Below are positions 1 through 5,297 of a stretch of DNA of 10,089 bases, one piece after another. Position numbers and translations under genes: made by a program. The notes under the pieces are model-generated. The model did no database searches, was not told the DNA's origin, and was given only the letters and a program-made list of their open reading frames with translations. This DNA is from Bacteroidota bacterium (GTDB taxonomy: Bacteria > Bacteroidota > Ignavibacteria > Ignavibacteriales > Ignavibacteriaceae), in assembly GCA_024278655.1 (NCBI GenBank), contig JAJRSV010000308.1, positions 1-10,089 on the forward strand. The letters run 5' to 3'. Each line of letters starts with the position of its first letter. Position 1 is the stretch's first letter.

Positions 1-659
1 GACTCCGGCACATCGGAACCGATAGCACGGGAAAAGACATCATTAAAATTTAATGAGTGAAAAGTGAGATAAATTAAAAACATTCCGAGCAGAAAACCGA
101 CATCACCAATTCTGTTTACTACAAAAGCTTTTAAACCTGCAGCGGATGTTGTGCTTTTCTCGAACGGTTTATCGTACCAAAAACCGATAAGCAGATATGA
201 ACAAAGTCCTACGCCTTCCCATCCCAAAAACATTAAAACAAAATTATCGGCAAGTATAAGGTTCATCATTGCAAAGATGAACAGGTTAAGGTATGCAAAG
301 AAGCGCCAGAACGCCTTGTCGCCATGCATGTGGCCGATTGAATAGACGTGGATGATAAAGCCCACACCGGTAACGATAAGCGCCATTACAAGCGAAAGCT
401 GATCGACCTGGTATGCTGCGCCTATATCGAGCCCGCCGACTTTAATCCATGTAAAAAGTTTTATGATGTTTGTTCTCTCTTCAACGGGCAAAGCCAGGGT
501 CTCGAAGAAAGCACCGACAACAATAAGGAAAGACAACCCTATAACACCGCTTCCGATTAAACCGATAAGTTTTTCGTTTTTAATCTTCCTGCCGAAGATT
601 CCGTTAATCATAAATCCGATTAACGGCAATAAAACCGTAAGGTAAATTAAGTCGATCAT
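1..659 (-). CDS. nuoL: NADH-quinone oxidoreductase subunit L, 5' part (C-terminus outside window)
   Basis: NuoL is the large antiporter-like membrane subunit at the far end of the complex I arm and takes part in proton pumping coupled to NADH or equivalent oxidation by quinone. Translation from ATG at 657-659 gives 219 residues with no stop before the window edge; the full protein should exceed 600 residues. Family marks seen: repeated membrane helices from residue 2 on, the HVYSIGHM stretch near residues 104-111, GWEGVGLCSYLLIGFWY near 146-162 with the essential glutamate at 148 (E. coli Glu144 equivalent), and NRIGDVGF near 182-189. The gene starts 29 bp after nuoK. The nearest SD-like sequence, AAGGAA, is about 15 nt upstream of the ATG, rather far, so the start is supported mainly by family N-terminus length. 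Identification is very secure. Confidence 0.96.
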   Translation of the reverse strand, partial: MIDLIYLTVLLPLIGFMINGIFGRKIKNEKLIGLIGSGVIGLSFLIVVGAFFETLALPVEERTNIIKLFTWIKVGGLDIGAAYQVDQLSLVMALIVTGVGFIIHVYSIGHMHGDKAFWRFFAYLNLFIFAMMNLILADNFVLMFLGWEGVGLCSYLLIGFWYDKPFEKSTTSAAGLKAFVVNRIGDVGFLLGMFLIYLTFHSLNFNDVFSRAIGSDVPE

Positions 660-688
660 TTATTTGTTAAAATTAAATTCCTTAATTG

Positions 689-994
689 TTACCATTTGAA
701 GATATTTATCTCGTCGATGTTTACAGTAAGCTTGTTACGGAACAAAGCTATAATTATCGCTAATCCCACTGCCGCTTCGGCGGCGGCTACAGCCATTACA
801 AAAAACACGAACAACTGCCCGATTGCGTTACCGAGGTACGATGAAAAAGTAATCAGTGTAAGATTAGCCGAATTGAGCATCAACTCGATGCACATAAAAA
901 TTATAATAGCGTTTCTTCTTATTAAAACGCCAACCACTCCTATTACAAAGAGCGCCGCACTTAAAACCAGATAATATTCTATAGGTATTTGCAT
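689..994 (-). CDS. nuoK: NADH-quinone oxidoreductase subunit K
   Basis: NuoK (101 aa, normal length) is a three-helix membrane subunit of complex I, homologous to MrpC and mitochondrial ND4L. The sequence shows three hydrophobic helices, the CIELMLNSANL segment with Glu37, and the AAAEAAVGLAI segment with Glu73. These two membrane-buried glutamates match the E. coli residues Glu36 and Glu72, which are needed for proton translocation. The ATG lies 4 bp after the nuoJ stop, and nuoL follows after 29 bp, giving the usual J-K-L order. There is no SD-like sequence before the start, so translation is probably coupled to nuoJ or uses a leader of the kind common in Bacteroidota. An antisense open frame at 696-974 is a shadow of this gene. 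Confidence 0.97.
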   Translation of the reverse strand: MQIPIEYYLVLSAALFVIGVVGVLIRRNAIIIFMCIELMLNSANLTLITFSSYLGNAIGQLFVFFVMAVAAAEAAVGLAIIIALFRNKLTVNIDEINIFKW

Positions 995-998
995 ATTA

Positions 999-1514
999 CT
1001 ATTTGAACTTTTTCTTTGCTAAAACAAGTGCCCCTATTGAAGCCGACAAGAGCAAATAGCCGACAGCTTCGAACGGAAGCACATAATTAACGAATAACTG
1101 CCTGCCTATTTCTTCTACCGTACCAGCTTTAATACTTTGTGCCAGTTCCCTGCTCACTCCTTCGGACGGTTTGGAGAAAAATATTATGTATGCTATTTGC
1201 ACAAAGATTAAACCCGCAATTACAACGGCAAATATTCTTAACATCGGTTTGTACTCAAGAAATCTTTTCTCGTGTTCGGGATGGATTAACATTATAACAA
1301 AAAGGAAGAATACCATTATGGCACCGGCGTAAACAATTACCTGTGCAACCGCTATAAACTGTGCGTTTAGCGTTAAGTATAAACCGGCTAACGATGCAAA
1401 ATTAACCACTAAAAATAATGCTGACATTACTGGATTTCTTCGTGTAACCATCAATAAAGATGATGCTAAGCAAACAGCACTAAAAATTACAAACAGGAAA
1501 ACTTCTAACGTCAT
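999..1514 (-). CDS. nuoJ: NADH-quinone oxidoreductase subunit J
   Basis: NuoJ (171 aa) is the five-helix complex I subunit homologous to mitochondrial ND6. Visible features are five hydrophobic segments, the signature VIVYAGAIMVFFLFVIML near residues 59-76 (the flexible helix that changes form between complex I states), and the C-terminal LPFEAVGYLLLSASIGALVL stretch typical of the family. A hydrophilic loop rich in Glu and Lys lies between helices 4 and 5. It begins 26 bp after the asnS stop, with no terminator between them, and its own leader is AT-rich with no SD. The usual neighbour upstream would be nuoI or nuoH, so the complex I genes must be split between this locus and another, or rearranged around asnS. 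Confidence 0.95.
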   Translation of the reverse strand: MTLEVFLFVIFSAVCLASSLLMVTRRNPVMSALFLVVNFASLAGLYLTLNAQFIAVAQVIVYAGAIMVFFLFVIMLIHPEHEKRFLEYKPMLRIFAVVIAGLIFVQIAYIIFFSKPSEGVSRELAQSIKAGTVEEIGRQLFVNYVLPFEAVGYLLLSASIGALVLAKKKFK

Positions 1515-1540
1515 TATTATATTTTATTATTCATTAATAA

Positions 1541-2836
1541 TTATGGTGTATTTCTGTAAATCATTCTCGGGAACGGTATTGCTTCCCTCAGGTGATCTAG
1601 CCCGCAAATCCAGCTAACCGTTCTTTCCAATCCCAAACCGAACCCTGCATGAGGAACCGATCCGTAACGTCTTAAATCCAGGTACCACTCGAATGCTTCC
1701 TGCGGTAGTTTATGTTCTTCTATTCTTTTTAAGAGTACGTTAAGGTCGTCTTCCCTTTCGCTTCCGCCTATTATCTCGCCGTAACCTTCGGGTGCCAGCA
1801 CATCAACAGCCAATGCTAACTTCGGATTTTCGGGGTCGCGTTTCATGTAAAATGCTTTTACTTCGGCGGGATAGCGGTGTACCATAACAGGTTTTTCGAA
1901 TTGATTTGAAATAACAGTTTCATCAGCACCGCCGAAATCTTCGCCCCATTGAAAATCGACACCGTTTTTCTTTAATATCTCAACCGCTTCATCGTAGCTT
2001 ATTCTCGGCAAAGGTCTTTTTACCTGTGCCAATTTCGAAATATCGCGTTCGAGAATTTTCAACTCTTCTTCTCTATCCTTTAATACTGTTTGAACCACGT
2101 ACTCCAGAAACTCTTCGGCTAAATCCATGTCGTCGTTCAAATCGGCAAAAGCAACTTCGGGCTCAACCATCCAGAACTCGGTTAAGTGCCTGCGTGTCTT
2201 CGATTTTTCCGCTCTGAAGGTGGGACCGAATGTATAAACTTTTCCTAATGCCAAAGCTCCGGCTTCTGCGTAAAGCTGTCCCGATTGCGTTAAGTATGCT
2301 TTGCCGAGATCGAAATATTCGGTTTCAAAAAGTGTTGATGTTCCCTCGACTGCGTTGGGAGTAAGTATGGGAGTATCTAAAAGTGTAAATCCTTTGTTGT
2401 CAAAAAAATCTCTTATAGCTTTTACAATCCTGTGGCGAACCTTCATTATAGCTACCTGCTTTTTAGAACGCAGCCATAAATGCCGGTGGTCTAAAAGAAA
2501 TTCTATTCCATGTTCTTTGGGAGTGATAGGGTAATCGTGAGTTTCGTGGATAACTTTAAGGTCTCTTGCATCAAGTTCGTAGCCGCCGGGAGCGCGGGGT
2601 TCGGCTTTTACAATACCGGTAACCTCAATGGAAGATTCCTGCCCCAACCTGTCAGCCGCTTCAAAAGCATCTTCGGGCACGTTCGGTTTGAAATAAACGC
2701 ATTGCACGTAACCGGTGCCATCGCGTAAGATAACAAATCTAATCTTTCCACTTGAGCGTTTGTTGAAAAGCCAGCCGCGGAGGGTAACTTCCTCCCTTAC
2801 ATAATCCTTCAGGTCGCTAATATGAATATTCTGCAT
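1541..2836 (-). CDS. asnS: Asparaginyl-tRNA synthetase
   Basis: A class II aminoacyl-tRNA synthetase (431 aa, usual size for bacterial AsnRS) that charges tRNA-Asn with asparagine using ATP in the cytoplasm. An N-terminal OB-fold anticodon-binding domain (about residues 15-100, starting LRGWLFNKRSSGKIRFVILRDG) is followed by the catalytic core. Motif 2 is FRAEKSKTRRHLTEFWMVEPE, motif 3 is GFGLGLERTVSWI near the C-terminus, and the protein ends with REAIPFPRMIYRNTP, the form seen in AsnRS and not in AspRS. GGSERED also fits AsnRS. The presence of AsnRS suggests direct Asn-tRNA formation, though an amidotransferase route cannot be excluded from this window. The ATG has no SD but sits about 27 nt below a predicted start site (see promoter). 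nuoJ follows after 26 bp, so both are likely co-transcribed. Confidence 0.96.
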   Translation of the reverse strand: MQNIHISDLKDYVREEVTLRGWLFNKRSSGKIRFVILRDGTGYVQCVYFKPNVPEDAFEAADRLGQESSIEVTGIVKAEPRAPGGYELDARDLKVIHETHDYPITPKEHGIEFLLDHRHLWLRSKKQVAIMKVRHRIVKAIRDFFDNKGFTLLDTPILTPNAVEGTSTLFETEYFDLGKAYLTQSGQLYAEAGALALGKVYTFGPTFRAEKSKTRRHLTEFWMVEPEVAFADLNDDMDLAEEFLEYVVQTVLKDREEELKILERDISKLAQVKRPLPRISYDEAVEILKKNGVDFQWGEDFGGADETVISNQFEKPVMVHRYPAEVKAFYMKRDPENPKLALAVDVLAPEGYGEIIGGSEREDDLNVLLKRIEEHKLPQEAFEWYLDLRRYGSVPHAGFGLGLERTVSWICGLDHLREAIPFPRMIYRNTP

Positions 2837-2869
2837 TCAAAACCAGAAATTAAACAAAAATTTAATTGC

Positions 2870-2900
2870 CAAATATAAATACAGGCATAGTAAAAGCAAA
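2870..2900 (-). promoter_or_regulatory. asnS: Bacteroidota-type promoter of asnS (TTTG-N19-TATATTTG)
   Basis: On the minus strand a -33 TTTG (2900-2897) and a -7 TATATTTG (2877-2870) are separated by exactly 19 nt. This matches the TTTG/TTG-N19-TAnnTTTG consensus described for the primary sigma factor of Bacteroidota. The transcript would start near 2863, leaving a short AT-rich leader of about 27 nt before the asnS ATG. No other TAnnTTTG site was found in the other promoter-bearing gaps that I read. The match is by eye; the taxonomic link is an inference. Confidence 0.55.
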
Positions 2901-2959
2901 ATAAAGCGGGCATTACAAGTTGGGTTGAATATTAAAATGTTCGGTATTCACGTGTGCTT

Positions 2960-3006
2960 AAAAAAATTTTCCCGAACAGATATTCCACCTGAAAATCAGG
3001 TTGTTC
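2960..3006 (-). terminator. Candidate intrinsic terminator after the Rieske gene
   Basis: Read on the minus strand, an inner perfect stem ACCTGA/TCAGGT with a 3-nt loop (2987-3001) is extended by an outer stem GAACA/TGTTC (3006-3002 with 2978-2974), with an 8-nt bulge on one side. Seven nucleotides further on is a run of seven T (2966-2960). It lies about 90 bp after the Rieske stop and before the asnS promoter, where a transcript end is expected. The bulge and the offset of the T run make it imperfect. The outer arm can also pair elsewhere (see findings). Confidence 0.45.
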
Positions 3007-3096
3007 CCGCTTTTATAAACAGTAAGCAGCTAATAATAAATTCTACACTAAAAATATTTCAGGACAATTTTTCTTTTAATGTTTCTGCAAATAATA

Positions 3097-3561
3097 TCAT
3101 GCTTCGTTTTCGGCAACGGAAACATAAATCTGCCCGTTCTTAACATTAACTTTAAAAGGAGTTAAAGGTCTTGGCGGAGGACCGGCAATATTAACTCCGT
3201 TAAGATTATAATGACCGTTATGACAAGCACACCAGATATGTTCCAGATCCGGTCGGTATTGTACAATACATGCCAAATGAGTACAAGTTGCCGTAAAAGC
3301 TTTAAGTTCGCCTTTGGATGTTTTAATCAGAATGCCCGGCTCCCTGCCGAACCTGAAAATTATACCGCTGTTCGGTTCAAGGTCGCCCACTTTTGCTGCA
3401 ACCACCGATTTCGGTTTCGGTTCGTTCTTTTTAGGAGGAATAAGATAACTGATGATGGGATAAAAAGCAGATATCAAAAAAGCTAATATTGAACTTTGCA
3501 GAACAATATCTAAAAACTTGCGTCTTGATTTAAGCTTAGGTTCTTTATTCTCGTTTTTCAT
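3097..3561 (-). CDS. Rieske [2Fe-2S] protein of a bc/b6f-type complex (QcrA/PetC-like)
   Basis: The Rieske subunit takes electrons from quinol at the Qo site of a cytochrome bc complex and passes them to a c-type cytochrome. The 154-residue protein has a twin-arginine motif (SRRKFLD, residues 12-18) and one N-terminal membrane helix (about 18-42), fitting Tat-dependent insertion with the cluster domain outside. The cluster ligands are Cys93, His95, Cys111 and His114, in CTHLAC and CACH; Cys98 and Cys113 would form the usual disulfide. GPPPRPL (127-133) is the Pro loop typical of true bc/b6f Rieske proteins. The residue that is Ser in high-potential forms (CPCHGS) is Gly here (CACHNG), while the Tyr (residue 118) is kept, which suggests a low-potential cluster used with menaquinol. 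Start: ATG preceded by an SD very close to the anti-SD complement. Confidence 0.93.
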   Translation of the reverse strand: MKNENKEPKLKSRRKFLDIVLQSSILAFLISAFYPIISYLIPPKKNEPKPKSVVAAKVGDLEPNSGIIFRFGREPGILIKTSKGELKAFTATCTHLACIVQYRPDLEHIWCACHNGHYNLNGVNIAGPPPRPLTPFKVNVKNGQIYVSVAENEA

Positions 3562-3564
3562 TTT

Positions 3565-3576
3565 ATCACCACCTTT
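3565..3576 (-). promoter_or_regulatory. Extended Shine-Dalgarno sequence of the Rieske gene
   Basis: AAAGGTGGTGAT ends 3 nt before the Rieske ATG. It equals the complement of a typical 16S rRNA 3' end (AAAGGAGGTGAT) except for one base. It confirms the ATG at 3561 and is much longer than the SDs, or absent SDs, of the core genes to the left. Confidence 0.7.
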
Positions 3577-3613
3577 AACTTAAAAAAATAGTACGGAAAG
3601 TTAGTAATATAAT

Positions 3614-3638
3614 AAAGATGATTAAAGTATTCATCTTT
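3614..3638 (-). terminator. Hairpin between methyltransferase and Rieske genes (weak terminator or processing site)
   Basis: A perfect 8-bp inverted repeat AAAGATGA / TCATCTTT with a 9-nt loop begins 8 bp after the methyltransferase stop. The stem is AT-rich and is followed on the minus strand by ATTATATTACT, not a clean T run, so termination would be weak. It may mark the end of the copper operon, or it may be an RNA processing or stabilising element if the Rieske gene is read through. Confidence 0.4.
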
Positions 3639-3645
3639 CAAAATC

Positions 3646-4257
3646 CTAAACCGGCTGGGCAACAAATTGTTTAAATACTGTTGAAAGCAGATTCTTTTCT
3701 TTAACAATTTCAAACCCCGCCTTCCGTATATTATCTGCCGTTCGCCTGTTAATAAAAACTCCGCCCTGTTTAACAGTTATATAATTAAGTAAGTTAAACA
3801 ATTTAGCCAGCAGTTTGTTTTCCGGCAGCACGTGTTCAACCAACATTAATTTACCACCGGGCTTTAAAATACGTTTAATCTCTTTAAAACCAACCACAGG
3901 GTCGGGTACAGAGCAAAAAACAAAAGTGGCTACAACCCTGTCGAAACTTGAATCATCGAAAGGCAGCTTTTGCACATCGGCTTGCAGCAGGATTTTCCGT
4001 TTTATTTTTATCTTCTTAGCTTTCGATAACATACCTTCGCTCAAGTCAATTCCTACCGCAACGGATTTATTCGGATAATACTTTATGTTTTTGCCTGTAC
4101 CCACACCCACTTCCAGAAACCTGTCGGTATCGATACCCGAAAACAAACTCTTTCTCCATTTCCTGTAAAGAAATAATTCAACCGGTAACTCAAGCAGGTT
4201 ATACAGTTTCGAGTTCCTGTTATATTTTTTCCTGGTTATTTCAGAGTTCATTTTCAT
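3646..4257 (-). CDS. Class I SAM-dependent methyltransferase (UbiE/PmtA-like), substrate unknown
   Basis: A 203-residue soluble protein with the Rossmann methyltransferase fold. Numbered from the chosen start: motif I EVGVGTGKN (49-57) binds S-adenosylmethionine, GIDLSEGML (69-77) has the acidic residue for the ribose, ADVQKLPFDDSSFD (93-106) is motif III, and LKPGGKLMLVEH (131-142) is the post-III strand. The pattern resembles UbiE and bacterial phosphatidylethanolamine methyltransferase relatives, a large family in which substrate cannot be read from sequence. Start: the ATG at 4257 has AGG five nt upstream. A GTG at 4281 without an SD would add eight residues, and an ATG at 4251 would remove two. 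It follows the osmC-like gene by 36 bp and probably shares its transcript. A role in menaquinone, lipid or metal-stress metabolism is guesswork. Confidence 0.85.
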   Translation of the reverse strand: MKMNSEITRKKYNRNSKLYNLLELPVELFLYRKWRKSLFSGIDTDRFLEVGVGTGKNIKYYPNKSVAVGIDLSEGMLSKAKKIKIKRKILLQADVQKLPFDDSSFDRVVATFVFCSVPDPVVGFKEIKRILKPGGKLMLVEHVLPENKLLAKLFNLLNYITVKQGGVFINRRTADNIRKAGFEIVKEKNLLSTVFKQFVAQPV

Positions 4258-4293
4258 CTTTACCTGTTTAAATAAATTCACTCTTATTTAGAG

Positions 4294-4866
4294 TCAATTA
4301 AGAGTTAAAATGTTTTCAGAGGAGATAGCTTCACTGTTTTTTTTAATTACAAGCTTCGATTTAATCTGAACCGAATTTTTAAGTACCGACAAAGCCGGAC
4401 AGCACCCCAATGCCGTTTCGTTCAGCTTAGTCAGTTCCTCATCCGATGCATTGCCTGCAACCGTTAAAGTTACGGTTATCTCTTCAATCTTCGGATCGTC
4501 ACTTACGCTGAAGAAGTAAGAGTAATTAAGTTTTGCATCAATCTTTACCGATAACGAATTAAGGGCAATACCTCTTATCGATGCATTTAAAGCATAAGAG
4601 CTTGCAAACGATGAGGCAATTCCGAACAGAAAATACTGCATCGGTTCGGGATAATTTTCGTTGCCTCCCAAATATGCGGGGTTATCGGTTTTTGCCAGGG
4701 CACTTCCGTCAAGAAAGTCCAGGGCTGCTTCAAACTGTCCGCGTTCTCTATCGTTAAGTATCCATTCGCCGTCAACAGTTATGTTTTTATTTGCAAGCGA
4801 AAGGTCGCCGTATATTTCTTTTTCTGCCAGGTAGATTTTATCTACATTTACCTTATTCAGTTTCAT
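4294..4866 (-). CDS. OsmC-like protein lacking the first catalytic cysteine
   Basis: OsmC/Ohr-family proteins normally reduce organic hydroperoxides with a Cys pair. This 190-residue protein shows the fold signature: an N-terminal beta region, the central helix FGIASSFASSYALNASIRGI (81-100), then LNSLSVKIDAKLNYSY, and a second helix with ALGCCPALSVLKNSV (153-167). The resolving-type Cys is present (Cys155/Cys156 before Pro157). The peroxidatic Cys expected in the central helix (GSC in relatives) is Ser86, so ordinary peroxidase chemistry is unlikely. The adjacent Cys-Cys pair could bind metal or redox-react by itself, which is inference. The start is fixed by a good SD (AAGGAG) 6 nt upstream. 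It lies 43 bp after the cupredoxin gene with no terminator between, so a tie to copper or oxidative stress is plausible. Confidence 0.85.
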   Translation of the reverse strand: MKLNKVNVDKIYLAEKEIYGDLSLANKNITVDGEWILNDRERGQFEAALDFLDGSALAKTDNPAYLGGNENYPEPMQYFLFGIASSFASSYALNASIRGIALNSLSVKIDAKLNYSYFFSVSDDPKIEEITVTLTVAGNASDEELTKLNETALGCCPALSVLKNSVQIKSKLVIKKNSEAISSENILTLN

Positions 4867-4909
4867 AACGTTCTCCTTGTTTTTAGAATAAAGTTCATTA
4901 ACACTATTA

Positions 4910-5284
4910 TTACTCTACTATTAATTTTCCCCTCAGCATTCCCATAGCGCAATGGAAATCGTACTCACCCGGCTTATCTATATTTAACTCAACCGGAATA
5001 GTTTTATACGGCGTTAAGGTTGCCTTTACTCCGAGGTTATCGAATATAACTTCTTCGGAGCAGGCGGCGGTTTCTTCGCGTATAAAATTTAACTTAATCG
5101 GTTTGCCCGCCTGAAAGATTAACAGATCGGGTGTGTAACCGCCTTTAACTTTAATTACTGCTTCCTGAATTGCACCTGTGCTGTCTATCTTAACGGCTTT
5201 CTTTTCAGAAAACCAGAAGTACCACGCTACCCAGGCTGCTGCTGCCAATCCTGCTATTATTACGAATATTTGATCTGCTGTCAT
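4910..5284 (-). CDS. Membrane-anchored CupA-like cupredoxin (Cu(I) chaperone)
   Basis: A 124-residue protein with an N-terminal membrane helix (about residues 5-25, ending WYFWFSEKK) and a cupredoxin beta-sandwich (about 40-124). Putative copper ligands are Cys75 (TAACSEEV) and the C-terminal FHCAMGMLRGKLIV loop with His111, Cys112, Met114 and Met116. Two Cys plus two Met, and the size and anchor, resemble pneumococcal CupA, a membrane Cu(I) chaperone encoded beside CopA; from memory its ligand spacing is nearly the same. A blue copper electron carrier would normally have a clearer two-His-one-Cys set. The SD AAAGGAG overlaps the copA stop codon, and the genes are 13 bp apart, so translation is probably coupled. 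Likely role: passing Cu(I) to or from CopA at the inner membrane. The topology (which side the domain faces) is not settled. Confidence 0.87.
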   Translation of the reverse strand: MTADQIFVIIAGLAAAAWVAWYFWFSEKKAVKIDSTGAIQEAVIKVKGGYTPDLLIFQAGKPIKLNFIREETAACSEEVIFDNLGVKATLTPYKTIPVELNIDKPGEYDFHCAMGMLRGKLIVE

Positions 5285-5297
5285 TTTCTCAACTCCT

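Noticed and set aside
2925..3143. 72-codon plus-strand frame between asnS and the Rieske gene.
   Set aside because: It runs into the Rieske gene in antisense, has no SD, and the same bases form the hairpins and promoter that serve the minus strand.
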